Below, piece after piece: positions 46,966 to 58,672 of a stretch of DNA of 64,000 nucleotides; within the stretch, counting starts at the first letter, position 1, and each line of letters opens with the position of its first letter. Source of the DNA: Sorex araneus. Taxonomy: Eukaryota > Chordata > Mammalia > Eulipotyphla > Soricidae. Below the pieces are notes generated by a model. The model saw only the letters and a program-made list of their open reading frames with translations, made no database searches and was not told the origin of the DNA. The stretch spans positions 215,824,066 through 215,888,065 of the forward strand of contig NC_073313.1 in NCBI RefSeq assembly GCF_027595985.1, read 5' to 3'. Position numbers and translations under genes: made by a program.

Positions 46966-47009
46966 GATAGGGAGAAAACTTTAATCAAAAACCTATGATG
47001 GGTCAGACA

Positions 47010-47185
47010 GAAAACACTGACGTAAAGCACTTGTCTACTTACCTTGCACACTTCTGATTCTAGTTAGATTCTTGGAGCCCAAATGATTCCATGAGCACTG
47101 CCAGGAGTCTCGTCTGAGCACAAAGTTAGGAATAACTCCAGAACTCTATCGGGTATGGCTTGAAAACAAAGTAAAATTTTAAAAA
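47010..47185 (+). repeat. SINE-A
   Basis: 'cagacagaaaacactgacgt', 'cttaccttgcacacttctga', 'ccatgagcactgccaggagt' and 'ctctatcgggtatggcttga' with an A-rich tail. Confidence 0.75.
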
Positions 47186-47640
47186 ATGTTATCATTCTTC
47201 AACACCCTATATAGCAAGTTACCATATTTATGAGTGGAAATATCTTCTGAGAAATTCTAGGCATCTTATTTGAATCCATGAAATAAAAACTGTGATGTAC
47301 ACATAGTAACACAAAGAAGTTCCTCTGCCAGGGAAAATTTCATCCTTTAAATACCATGTTATGGAAGCATCAAAGAATATAATGAACTTCTTTACAGGGC
47401 CAGTCTTTGGGCTAAAATGATTAGGTTGAAATCACACCATTACATAAGACTCTATAAAAATGTCTAATTCTTTTTCCCTTAAAAATGTGCTTTATCACAT
47501 TTTACAAATTGCTAAAAAAATTGATCTGACTAAAGAAATCCACTCAGAAAGCCATAAGCTTTATATTCAACAGGCATTTAATTTTTGTGATTTTTCTTCC
47601 AAAGTACAAGAAAACAAGGGGACTTTTTAAGTACAATGAT
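47186..47640. other. Unique sequence, nothing recognised
   Basis: AT-rich, no family hallmark. The end contains the first copy of a 24-bp direct repeat reported separately. Confidence 0.4.
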
Positions 47641-47645
47641 TGAGG

Positions 47646-47840
47646 GAGGCTCTATAATGTCATGGTTAAAAGCACTAATTTGGAGTCTGCCAGATGTGGT
47701 TTTAACCTTCTAGTGATTACATAAGACTCATTTTCCTCACTTGAAACTCGGAGATAAAAATATTCACCTTCTAGAGCTGGTATAAGTGTTAAATGAGATA
47801 GCATATCTAATTTACCTAACAGTGCTTGGCACAGCGTAAA
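47646..47840 (+). repeat. MIR element
   Basis: Sense MIR wording: 'ataatgtcatggttaaaagc', 'tttggagtctgccagatgtg', 'gttaaatgagatagcatatc' and 'acagtgcttggcacagcg'. Diverged, as expected for an ancient element. Confidence 0.8.
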
Positions 47841-48059
47841 GGGAGAGCTAACAAGTCAAATGAGAATGAGCATATACTTTGTGCAAGCAGTGTGTATTTG
47901 GGGAAGGGGGAAAAGACTGTAAGGAAGAGGGGAGAGAGGTGTCTGGGAAGAGATGCTGACAGAGACCGGGAGAGAGGTGTAAGGGGCAGGGGTAGGAATA
48001 GATACTGATAGACCAGGAGAGAGGCCATTTGAGCATAAAGAAAATATAGTATTGATATG

Positions 48060-48120
48060 GTATATAGTATATAGTATAGTATAGTATAGTATAGTATAGT
48101 ATAGTATAGTATAGTATAGA
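48060..48120. repeat. (TATAG)n pentanucleotide microsatellite
   Basis: About eleven near-perfect 'tatag' units, with looser related units continuing to about 48180. Confidence 0.96.
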
Positions 48121-48180
48121 AACTGGAGATATAGTCTAGTATACATATTGTATAGATACTGGAGATACAGTATAGATATG

Positions 48181-49399
48181 GTGGTTATTTGTGTTAACCT
48201 ATTTGATGGAGAGATTTTGAACTGCCTTGATAATGAACTGAAGAGGGAGCAGAATGTCAGGAAGCATGTTATTTTATGAGAATAATTTGTTTCTGGTGGG
48301 TAAGACAGAGCAGAAAATCAGGAACTTTTCCTTTTCCCTATTTACCTTCCTGTTCCCTCTTTGATCTTACATTTGTGTTCCCTCAAGCACTTCTCTGCAT
48401 CCAGAGTTAGTGGTAGGTTCTGTGAAAAGGCTTCTCTGTTCTTTTGCTGAAATTAAAACATCTGAAAAGCAACCAGGTCAGTACAAATAACTTAGAGCTG
48501 TTTTCATTTTCTTATGGGAAGGAAAGCCCAGTGTGATATTCAAGCAAAAGGGGACTTTCCTAGAGGACAAAAACTAGTGATAGAGGTAAAAGATTTGAAG
48601 GAGGTAAGCACATTCCTCCCTTTCCAATGAACTGGTAAAGCATCCCTGCTTTCATGTTTTTCATATTAGGCCATTTAAAAGAATGTCATATAAAGCTGTA
48701 ATCTTGTCATTTTTCATTTAAAGAATAATTTCCATTTTTCTCAAGGGTTAATGTATAGTGGTTTTGTTAATAAAAAATACTCATGTTTAAGTACAATGAT
48801 TGAGGAAGGTAAACAAACAGGGTACCAGTGGATAATTTCCAATTTTTCTATGCTTTTTCAAAACCCATATTTTTATTTTACTTTAACTGAGGTCTTTCAA
48901 AAACACCCTTCTGTTAACACCCTTCAAATAACCTTTAAAATATTACTTATGAATCTATGCACCTGGATAAAATGTTTCCTGTTTTTCATTTCCCCAAGGC
49001 TAGAGTGACACAATTATTAGCTTTTGATAGGGTTAAACAATAACTACCCAGCTTAACTTTGTGAAAGAATGGAAAACAAATATACCTTGGAGCATTGTAA
49101 CACTTGAAAAGATTCCCATACTTCATTTATTTCTTATTTTATTTTGTGTAGAAGGGATTAAGCGATTTTTAAAAGACTTTTGATCTGCTTCTAATGCCGT
49201 GTATGTTCTTTCTGTCTCTAAAGGTAATAACTTTTACATAAACAGAAACTTTTAACTTTGTGCAGTTGTAGTTACAATGTGACAGGGATAATATTGCTGG
49301 GGTATTTTATTGCAGTAAAAAACATATATAAAAAATTCCCTACCATCCCAGAGTTTATATTTCAGGCTAAGATATAGGTGAAGGAGACAGAAAATGAGC
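48181..49399. other. Unique sequence, nothing recognised
   Basis: The frame at 48751-49008 (85 codons, plus) matches no known protein. No SINE or L1 hallmark. Confidence 0.4.
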
Positions 49400-49530
49400 A
49401 ATATTGTGAATAATGTGAATTATGTGAATGTGTATGTGAATAAGATGTGAATAATGTGTGTGAGTAATAATGTATATGTGAATAATGTGTGAATAATGTA
49501 TGTGTGAATAACGATGTGTGAATAATGCAA
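49400..49530. repeat. Irregular TGTGAATAA-type minisatellite
   Basis: Units such as 'tgtgaataatgtgtgaataa' repeat irregularly with 'tatg' insertions over about 130 bases. Confidence 0.85.
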
Positions 49531-49637
49531 CAATATGAATGTGGTTTAAAAAATAACACAGAGAAAATTAAAACAGGAAGTAAATAGGAAGTTACCAGTA
49601 AAGTTGGCAAGGCTAGGGGTTTGATCAGAGCAGAACT

Positions 49638-49790
49638 ATTTTTTTTTTTTTTTAATTTTGGCCTACACCCTGCAGTGCTGTGTTTGGCAAACCATATGTG
49701 GTGCTGGGAATTAAACCTGAGACTACTTCTTGCAAAGCAGTCTTTGAAGTAATACAAGCCTTATCCTTGTGTTATCTCTCTGACACCTCA
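49638..49790 (-). repeat. Old SINE-A
   Basis: A T run is followed by 'ttttggcctacaccctgcag', 'ggtgctgggaattaaacctg' and 'tgtgttatctctctgacacc'. The 3' half of the SINE looks deleted. Confidence 0.7.
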
Positions 49791-51065
49791 GCAGAACTCT
49801 TAAGAAGATAAGATTTAAGGGAACATGTAAAGGAAATAGAGGAAGAAACCATGTTTTGAGAAACAGTGAGCAGGCCAAATAGAGTCAGCTAAAGAAAGAG
49901 AAAGTAGTACTGAATAAGGGGGAAAAGGCCAGACTGTGCAGCTAAAGAACTTTGACTTGCATGCCTTTGTATTCATAGTCCATGGTATTGCACATAGAAA
50001 AGAGGAAGCCATTGTAGTTATAGCTACAGCTTTTATTTCTCTTGTTGTCCACCCTTCATCCTGTTCTCTGATCCAGGAAAGCTAAGCTGCATTTTTCTAG
50101 TTCTTGTGATCACTCACATTTCTTCCTTATAGCAACCTTCCTCCTTTTTCAAGGCCTACGTGTTCCCTCTGTCTGTCAGAACCTGGGTTTGTCAGGATCA
50201 GAGAGTCTCAACAGAGTCCTAGGCCTGCCTGTGCCAGTGTGATAAGCCCTACTAAGATGTAGATTTCTTGACCTCACTCACCACATTCAACCAATATCTC
50301 TGGGATCTTGCTCCAAAAAATGAGAACTCAGAATTAATCGTCCTGACTCATATTTTGACAGAATCAAATATATTAAATGCTCATTTCTATTTTTTTAGAA
50401 ACTGTAGATTGTTAGGTTATCTAACCAGACTAGCGTCTTAAGGGTCAATAATTCATCTCCACAGAAGTTTGTGAACTAGGTTCCCAAGGCTTCTTGCAGA
50501 AACATTTGGGAACAAAGCTTCCTGTGAACCTTCCTTTAGAGATAACTCAACCATTAGTACTCACGGCTCCAAATGACTTTGCAGATTTAGTAGATTTCTG
50601 CCCCGGCTTTATGCCAGCCACAGGAACAAACCTTGCTAGAAGAAACAGTGTCTTCTCTATATTTCTTAGTGATTTTCTTTGTTCTGTATTAGCTAAACTG
50701 CAAAGACTTCTGTGTATAAAAACCTACTTCCAAAGAAATAGGGAGTCTCCTGTGACCTCTTGTGCCCTTCCATGCCATGCAGAAGTAAAATTTATTCTAT
50801 AGCTAAGCATCTCTATGCTATTCTTTAATATTTACCTATTTAATTTAATATGTATTCAGATAGATTATCATACTATTATCTTCTGCCACTCATTAAATAT
50901 CTTATTTTGTGTGATATTTTGCACCTTCTTTGTCACCTGGGATAGATCATATGAGATTTGATATCCTGCTTATAAAATTTATAAGTTGTAGATTATGACT
51001 CTATTTATAGATGCAACACTTGATATATTTTTATGGAGATGCTATTGCCCATAGAAAATAATTTT
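49791..51065. other. Mostly unique; possible old retroelement at 50100-50810
   Basis: Around 49930-50015, 'ggccagactgtgcagctaaa' with 'gaggaagccattgtag' resembles an ancient mammalian repeat I cannot name. The frame at 50494-50802 (102 codons) matches no protein I recognise. 'gtgtataaaaacctacttcc' near 50711 looks like a TATA-type LTR motif, but no termini are visible. Confidence 0.35.
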
Positions 51066-51080
51066 TGACATTATATTTTA

Positions 51081-51255
51081 TTTATTTTTTTTTCTTTTTT
51101 GGGTCACACCTGGCGATGCACAGGGGTTACTCCTGGCTCTGCACTCAGGAATACCCTGGCTGTGCTCAGGGGACCATATGGGATGCTGGGAATTGAACCT
51201 GGGTCGGCCTCATGAAAGGCAAACGCCCTACCCTCTGTGCTATCACTCCAGCTCC
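51081..51255 (-). repeat. SINE-A with perfect 15-bp TSD
   Basis: 'ttttttgggtcacacctggc', 'cactcaggaataccctggct', 'aattgaacctgggtcggcct' and 'gctatcactccagctcc'. 'tgacattatatttta' is present exactly at 51066-51080 and 51256-51270, marking a fairly recent insertion. Confidence 0.95.
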
Positions 51256-51727
51256 TGACATTATATTTTAAATAAAAAGAAAAATATCCCAAAGTTGATA
51301 ATCAGTGCCGTATTTCATGCAATATCCTTAATTCTGTTCAAAATGGAAGTTGTGAATTTGGAAGGTTTTGACAGGGTTACAGGAGAGCAATGACTTTGTG
51401 ACTTAAACTGTAATAGGGGACTCTCACTTGCCAGCAGCTTATGCAGCATCATTCATATATAGCCAGTTTACTGTGAAGAAAGACAATAGACTGATGTTCA
51501 TTAGAGTATTTCTGTTATTTTCTCCAGAGTTTGATGCCTTAGGATAAATATAATACTATTAGTTTTAGATTTCAGAGACATGTTTCTTGCACCAGAATTT
51601 GTCAGCTCAAGGTACTGTGGCAAACAAAACTATCATAAATATAGGACAAACAGGTAGTAACTACTATTTACTTTTCTAGTAAATACAATTCCTCTGAAGA
51701 AGATTGGGTCATTTGGCAATATTTGTA

Positions 51728-51778
51728 TAGATATACACATACATATACATACATACTTTTACATATATACACATATGT
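51728..51778. repeat. ATAC / ATATAC simple repeat
   Basis: Units such as 'atacatatacatacatac' over about 50 bases. Confidence 0.88.
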
Positions 51779-52204
51779 GATAGTATTAGAGAGTGTGGCA
51801 TTTTAATTGAGGTAACTGCTAAATGGACCTGGCCAACACCTACAGTAAAACCTGCTTTTTAAGCTGTAGAGGATAGATGGAGTCTTTAAGGCCTACTCTG
51901 TCTAGACAGTGTTTATACTGAGTACTCAAAAGCATGTATTTCCTCTCAAATATTAGGATTTGCAGCTGCTATTTAAAAGTCCATCCAAAGGAATACCAAC
52001 AGTCAAAGCAATAGGTCTTTTTAAGAATTTTGAGACCATTTTTAGAATATAGCAGAACAGCTTATGAATCTTTAAGTTGGCATATCACCTGTAACAAATG
52101 ATACATTTCTGCTTTTAATACCTTTGCTTAAATTGGTTAAGTCAATGTGTTTAATGTGAGTGTAATTTTCATTAAGATAAAGAAACTTCACTTTGTTAAA
52201 GAAA

Positions 52205-52512
52205 TGCATTCTAATGTCCAAAAGGAAAGAGTGAGCAAGAAAGCAAGCCAGAGGCAGACAGACAGCAGACACATACAGAGAGAGAGAGAGAGAGAGAGAG
52301 AGGGAGTAAAGAAAAGTGCCTGTCATTGAGGCAGGTTGGGGGTTGGGACTGGAGGGTTGGTGGGAGGGAAACTGGAAACTGGGACATTGGTAGTGGGAGA
52401 CCTACACTGGTGAAGGGATGGTATCGAAACTTTGTATTACTGAAATCTAATTGGGAACAACTTTGTAACTCTGCAACTCATGGCGATTTAATACAATTTT
52501 TTAAAATTATGA
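52205..52512 (+). mobile_element. LINE-1 3' end with short GA tract
   Basis: A purine-rich start with a GA tract at 52279-52302, then 'gggttggtgggagggaaact', 'cctacactggtgaagggatg' and the terminus 'caactcatggcgatttaata' with an A/T-rich tail. Confidence 0.82.
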
Positions 52513-52859
52513 AAGTGATAAAATGAACATATTCTTTTATTTGTAAATGACATAAAAAGTTCTAAATACTAGATGTAATAGATGGAAGTGAGGATTAATC
52601 TATAAAATATAAAATGCTTATCTTATATGCTTCAAGTCTTTGCTTACATTACTTTCAATTTTTATTAATGGATTATATAAGATCTTGGAAATTTGGAAAT
52701 AACCTTGAAAATTATTTAGTTCATAAATCCTTTGGTGGTAGTGGTATGAAGTAATTATACATTCATAATATAAACTTTACAAATGACCATATTATTTATT
52801 CTATATAAAAATTTATTTTAGAGTTAATAGCCGGAAAGATGCTAGCAGTGTAGCTAAAC

Positions 52860-53035
52860 TTTGGGTGCTGGTCATCTTCTGGACAGTGTTTTAAAAGTTT
52901 TACATATATTAGCGAATCTTCACAACAAACATATGATGTAAATATTACTAACCAGTTGATTGATAAAGGAACTGAGAAAAAATGTTTAATAAGTCTGCCT
53001 GAAGTCATAAATTTAGCAAGTGGAAGAGTCAGTAC
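52860..53035 (-). repeat. MIR element
   Basis: The reverse MIR pattern: 'gtgctggtcatcttctggac', 'cacaacaaacatatgatgta', 'ataaaggaactgagaaaaaa' and 'gtcataaatttagcaagtgg'. Confidence 0.78.
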
Positions 53036-53224
53036 TAAAACTGAAGAAACACATAAAATTATTGCTGCCAGTTCTATCCATGGAAAGTGTACACAACTCT
53101 CAAGAATATGACTTGAAGATGACAGGATTTCCCAAAAATGTCATTTTACCATTTCCATACTGACTCAAATTCCCAAGAAGGAAGTGCTTTGTGTCAGCAT
53201 CATACCCCCAAGACAAGCTATATT

Positions 53225-53305
53225 TAAAAATATTGTCTAATCTGAAACCAAACCCTGAACAGCTTTGTAAGGGTCTATCTCACAGTGATTCAATAAAGAA
53301 ATCTT
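53225..53305 (+). mobile_element. LINE-1 3' terminal fragment
   Basis: 'gaaaccaaaccctgaacagc', 'tttgtaagggtctatctcac' and 'agtgattcaataaagaaatc' give the last ~80 bases of the L1 3' end. A SINE-B follows immediately. Confidence 0.72.
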
Positions 53306-53307
53306 GG

Positions 53308-53505
53308 CACTATAGCACTGTCATCCCGTTGTTCATCGATTTGCTCGAACAGGCACCAGTAACGTCTCCATTGTGAGACTTGTTGTTACTGTTTTTGGCA
53401 TATCGAATATGCCATGGAGAGGTTGCCAGGCTCTGCTGTGTGGGCAGGATACTCTTGGTAGCTTGCCAGGCTCTCCAAGAGGGACGGAGGAATCAAACCC
53501 ACTGT
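53308..53505 (-). repeat. SINE-B, head truncated
   Basis: 'gcactgtcatcccgttgttc', 'gaacaggcaccagtaacgtc', 'ccaggctctgctgtgtgggc' and 'gagggacggaggaatcaaac'. The tRNA-like head is replaced at about 53500 by a forward SINE. Confidence 0.9.
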
Positions 53506-53507
53506 GC

Positions 53508-53612
53508 TCAGGAACCAGAGAGATAGTACATGGGGATAGTACAAAGAGAGATAGTACAAAAGCATTTTGCATGGGACTGACCCTGGTTCGATCCCTAGCA
53601 CCGCACACAAAG
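53508..53612 (+). repeat. tRNA-headed SINE fragment
   Basis: 'aggaaccagagagatagtac' forms the head, with a local duplication ('gagagatagtaca' occurs twice within 40 bases). 'ccctggttcgatccctagca' is a good B box. The A-rich tail starts at 53612. It appears to be a head-only or simpler SINE. Confidence 0.7.
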
Positions 53613-54421
53613 AAATATTAAAAAATAAAAATTAAAAATATAATTAATAAAATACTGTTTAAGAAGAGTTGTTCATTAGTAATAGCAAGACAAGGTCTAT
53701 GCATTTTGGGGAAATTGCATCTGTTAAAGGTATACCCATATGTACTCTTGGCCAATTCTGGCAAATAATAATGGTGACAATATTCACCTAATTTAGCATT
53801 GGTTGATATATAATTTCAAAATTGTATGTGAAAATGCATGACTCTCTAAATATCCAAATATTTTATTACAATCCTATTATTATCAGTTATCCCTGTTAAA
53901 TGAGCATAAAATCAATCCAGCATAGCTGCACTTCTCTATTCATCAACTAAAACTGGCGCCTGTGGAGGTGATCCCTAACAGGTAAAAGAATGTAACATGC
54001 AACTATTTTGAATTATGTAGCCTAATGTGCATGCAGGATTATATTCACTCTTGTGATGTAGAAAGAAAAATATGGAATGCAAAATGACCAAAACTAGGAT
54101 AACATTAAAATCATTGATTTGCTAAAACTGTCTTTCACCTTTTCACTGTTTCTGCAACAACAGATGCAATAGTTGGAGTTTCAGTAAATAATATATAGTA
54201 AGGAATTAAGACAGCTATGTCAATAAAACTACTCAGAAAGGGGTTAGGAAATTAGAATAGACAGTCTATTAATTAAATGTTTTCAAAATGAATGAACTGA
54301 TTTAACTTCCTTGGTTAGTCATTTCCACAGTCTCTGGGATCTTAAAACATGCTCTTTACTCTGTGTGTAAGAACAAATGTGGGCCAATTGCTGTGAGTTA
54401 ATTGAAAAGGATTGTTTTCTT

Positions 54422-54434
54422 GTTGCCAAGAAAC
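54422..54434 (+). promoter_or_regulatory. X-box-like site (RFX-type), tentative
   Basis: 'gttgccaagaaac' fits the left half of the RFX X-box consensus (GTNRCC) exactly and most of the right half (RGYAAC) except one base. It lies 65 bases upstream of the candidate exon. Sites like this occur often by chance. Confidence 0.2.
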
Positions 54435-54498
54435 AGCGCTTTCTTACATTATGCAGGTCATTATGTGCACAGATCAAGCTTCCTGATTTTTCTTTTAG

Positions 54499-54596
54499 AG
54501 TTTAAGAGTATAGGCTGCTGTGATTTCTTTCTCCCTTGAGGACAGGAGGGTAACTCAAAAGACTTTTAGGAGAGTTGTTCCATTTCAATTTATCAG
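54499..54596 (+). ncRNA. Candidate noncoding or 5' UTR exon
   Basis: A pyrimidine-rich tract and acceptor ('tgatttttcttttag', ending 54498) precede 98 bases that end in 'tatcag' followed by the strong donor 'gtaaga' (54597-54602). All three plus-strand frames contain stops, so it cannot be an internal coding exon. It could be a noncoding-RNA or untranslated exon. The evidence is the splice-site pair only. Confidence 0.25.
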
Positions 54597-55275
54597 GTAA
54601 GATTTGGATTTGAAAATGCTGCTTTCTTCTCCTGATTACCTTTCCTTAAATCACTTCAATGCTTTTATGTTGAGGGAGTGGATCTAAAGTGATGATTTTA
54701 CTTGCTTGGTTTTGTGTAAAATTATGCTAAGCTTAGTTTTTTCCTGCTGAATATTCTGTAAGGAGATTTAGAAGTAATTGGTGTCTGAGAGTTAGGCTCT
54801 CGATACTTTTTCTCCTTGATTTCTGAGTGGTAAATATACATAAACATAAAAGCTTGGAGTTGAAATACCCAAATCATTTCTGTGGAAGTGAGCATCATCA
54901 TTTCTATTTGGAAAAATCTTGTTTGACAAGTTTCAATAGAGATATGGGACTTTATATTTATTTGTTAATTTTTGAAAGGAAGACTTTTTTATCTTGTGTA
55001 TAACTTGGTTACTTGTCTCTTTTTTAAAAAAAAAATACACCTCTTATTTCTATGTCTTTTCTGTCAGATATTTTCTTCAGGAGTTTGTTTGAAAGATAAT
55101 GACAAAACTAGGGTTTTGTATTCAATGTAGCTTACTAACAGGTGTGATATAAATAAAAAGTTGGCTTTTACCTTAAGAAGAAAAGTAGCATCTAAAGTTA
55201 GTTTGGATGAACTAGAACATCAGGTTCTCCAATGTAATGCTTACTGTTGCCGGTAATGTAAAGTGCTTAAAAAGG

Positions 55276-55368
55276 AAACTGAGTCACTGTTTAAATCAAT
55301 CGTTCTCCCACTCAAAGAAAACTGAGTCTCTGCATAAGTTCAATCATTCTCCAATACAAAAGAAAGTT
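55276..55368 (+). repeat. Diverged tandem duplication, two ~45-bp units
   Basis: Unit 1 ('aaactgagtcactgtttaaa', 'atcgttctccca') and unit 2 ('aaactgagtctctgcataag', 'atcattctccaa') share order and spacing, and both end in a 'caaa-agaa' motif. Confidence 0.7.
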
Positions 55369-58300
55369 TCAGGGTTTTCTTTTATAGTCTTAGGTTGAAC
55401 CCTCCATTCCAGTGAATCCACACTGACAAGGTCATGCAGTTTACAGTCTATAGACTGAAAATATGTGTTACCAAGTTTACAGAGGAACCTAGTTCAGTGA
55501 TGTTATTGATCCTTTCTTTCGAAGTCATATTTTACTTCTCTTGCATAACTCTGATTTTCCTACAAATATATTTGCTTTAAAAGTGCGATCATCAAGATAG
55601 ATACAAGTCAGATAAAATATCTGTTGTCTCTTTATGCAAGTTTCCTTTCATCTAGAAGACAATCGAGTATAAAGAAGACCTTAAAGCATAAACCCTAGTT
55701 GTTTCAGGGGGCTGGGGGGAATCACTATAATACATCTAAACCTGATCAAATGATTTGGGTATTCAATGAGTGAGTCAATATTCTAGAAGAAAACCATTAT
55801 GAGGAATGGTGTTAATGAAGTGATTGTTGAACAGGATGTGGTATATCCATACATTTTACGTTTAACATGTCAAATTTGTATTTTCTTCCTTCAATTAGCA
55901 TACATTTTAAAATTAGCAAACATTTCTAACTTCTCAACTGCAATACAATGATTTTGGAACTATTAAAATTCCATTTTTCACATTGTCTTATTTGCAATCT
56001 AAAAAAGTGTTTCTAAAACCTGAGGATGCTATCTCTATTCTCTTCCTTTAAGTAATTGTTCTCAATTTAATAGTGTCAAAAAAGATTCTGTGATTGCTAC
56101 AGGATAGAGATGGGAGGTAATCTTAGCATCTTGTAAATACCACGCAGCATGCTCAGGACACTCACTACAGTAAAGAAGTGTTAGGTTCAAAATGTCAAGA
56201 ATGCTGAGAATGAGAATTACTGCTTTGCATGTCTCATATATGCCACTGTGGCTAGCTATATGATTACCTGTTAACGTTCTTGTTTCCAGGATAATCTGAA
56301 ACTCTTTTAATTTTAAATATTGGCCCATTGGCCCATACCTATTTTTTTCCTTGAACGTTTTGGGAAACCATCTATTTAAAGTCTAGGAAGCATGATCTAA
56401 TAAGATTGTCCATTTGTCCTTACACTGTTACCAAGAATAACCAACATGGTATATGAGAAAAGATATAACAGTAAATATGGAAAATTGTGAGAGAAAAGTA
56501 TTCATTCATACTTACTATCTATTTTTATTGCTATTCCAGATTAAAAAATAATAAAAGACAAATGATAAAAAGGAAAAAGAAAGCAATAATGCCTCTTCCT
56601 AGAATAACTAACTCAGAATAATTCATTTCCACTGTGGATATCGCTGTCTGATGAATTAATTCGAATTCCTTATATATTTATAGTTTTTCCTTCAGAGTCA
56701 TTTACAGGGTTATTTATTTTTAGATTAGGAATGAGAAGCATAAATGAAGCAAAGTGTTATAATTTAAAATTCTATGTTAAATTTCTATTTATTTTTTATT
56801 TTATAGTCTCCTTTCCAAATGCTCATTTTTTTCCTATATGTAAAATGTTGGTATATGCAAAGTTAAGTACTCTACTAATAAGTCCAGATGAAGAATAGAA
56901 GGAAGGGCTTGTTGCTTTAAATCACTTGACTCGTAAAAATTGTGCTTAGCATGATTCCTACATCCCTCTTAGCTTCTATTTAGAAATGGAGATCTTAGTG
57001 AGGTAAGGGTTTATCAATATAAAACACCTTCTTATTTATCAATATAAAACTTTTTCGAGCAAAAAATATAATTGTGGCTATAAAATGTTTTAAAATTGTG
57101 AGAATATACTTCTGGAGATATATATATCTGAGACATATTTCTGAGAATATATATCAGGAGTTCCAAAACATCCTGATACTAAGGTTTACATATGTCTTTC
57201 TGGCAATGAATTTGGAAAAAAAGTTTCTTTTATGGTTAAAGTCTTAGTGGTGCTGATAGATTGCAGAAGTTTCCTTGCTGTGTGAGTGAAATAAGGAGTC
57301 TTTACTGTTTCTTCTGGCTTCATCTTTGTTCTGAATTTTGGAGGTTTACAATCTCTAAGAACCTAGAATACCTTAACTTTGAACTGGATAAAAATACTTG
57401 TCTCTTCATGCCATCATGGAAGTTAAATAAAATACTGCAGTTTAGTACCTGTCATGAGGAACTTAATGCAATGATTTGTGACCCTCTTTTTAGTAATTGT
57501 AATCCTAGACTAGGATAATTCCTTTCATAGCAAAGATTCTAAGCAAATCTTAAAAATCATCTGATGTGTCACATCTGATGCTTAAATTGCTTGTATCGTG
57601 TTCCCCTGGTTACCAGTATGCTTTCATAGCACTAATAAAATGTGTTACTGCTTCAGGCAACAGATATTTATAAATATTATGTTGAATCATATAAAATTAC
57701 CACTTTTATAGGTCAGAAAGCCTAATATTGGAAATTTTACATGACTCAACTGAATATGTAAAGAACATCATATTTCCCCAAACAAAATTTTATATGATAA
57801 AATGTCTGGCATAACTTAATAATACTAGGAGGTAAAAAAGTTCTTTCAAAACATTTTTAAAAGATTATGCTAGAAAAATTATGTAGGCCTTAGGAGCCTT
57901 GAATGGGAGTCAACAAGCTAGTCTGTGTGCTATCTCCAGGCTGCTACATGGTTTTGTATAGTCTATGACATAAAAATTATTTTCATATATTTAAGTAATT
58001 GAAAAAAGTCTAAGGATTACTCTTTGTGACAGATGAAAATTTTATGAAATTTGAATTTCAGATTTCACAAAGTTCTTTGGGGGAACAAGCCATGCTAATT
58101 AATTCACATATTACATTAGACTGTTTTACTCTGCAGAGTGGCATAACTACTACACAATAGATAGTCTGTAAAACCTAAATGTACATATTACTTGGCCCTT
58201 TACTTCTTGGTTTGACACTAAGGTAAGTAATTTAATCTTTCTGAGCCATGTTTAAAATGAGCTTTTTAAGAGTCTTCACTTCATAGGATAGTTGTGTCTC

Positions 58301-58672
58301 CCAAATCATAAATACTCTTTAACTGTTATAATAATGATTATTAATATTCTTCCAGGCTGTCATTGACAATGATAAAAAACAAAATTATATAAGCTTGAGA
58401 AGCTTAGATAGGCTATTACTATTGCATCCTCATATTATGATAATAGTCATCAGCATTCTGTGAACTAATAGTAAAATGTAACCATTTGCTTAACTAATAG
58501 AATTATTTTAATATTTAGATTTCATTCGTACCACATGGGTCTCTTGAAGTTAAAAGTATTTAAGCTTCTGAGTTTGTAGATTCTAAGTTGCAAATTGAGG
58601 CTCTTTTTTTCTTCAGAAAATAAACATCTGCTGAACCAATCTGTCTAACAGTGCATTACTATGTCAGTCCAT

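Larger units (their letters stand above)
53613..58670. other. 5-kb repeat-poor block
   Basis: This is the longest stretch in the window without recognisable SINE or L1 copies. It is AT-rich with no long coding frames. It contains one candidate noncoding exon (54499-54596), an X-box-like site near 54422 and a small divergent tandem duplication (55276-55368). Low repeat density can mark regulatory constraint, but the sequence alone cannot show that. Confidence 0.5.

Noticed and set aside
50494-50802. 102-codon frame in a non-repeat region
   Set aside because: No known domain or family wording, no splice or promoter support, and its length is within what chance allows in this amount of DNA.
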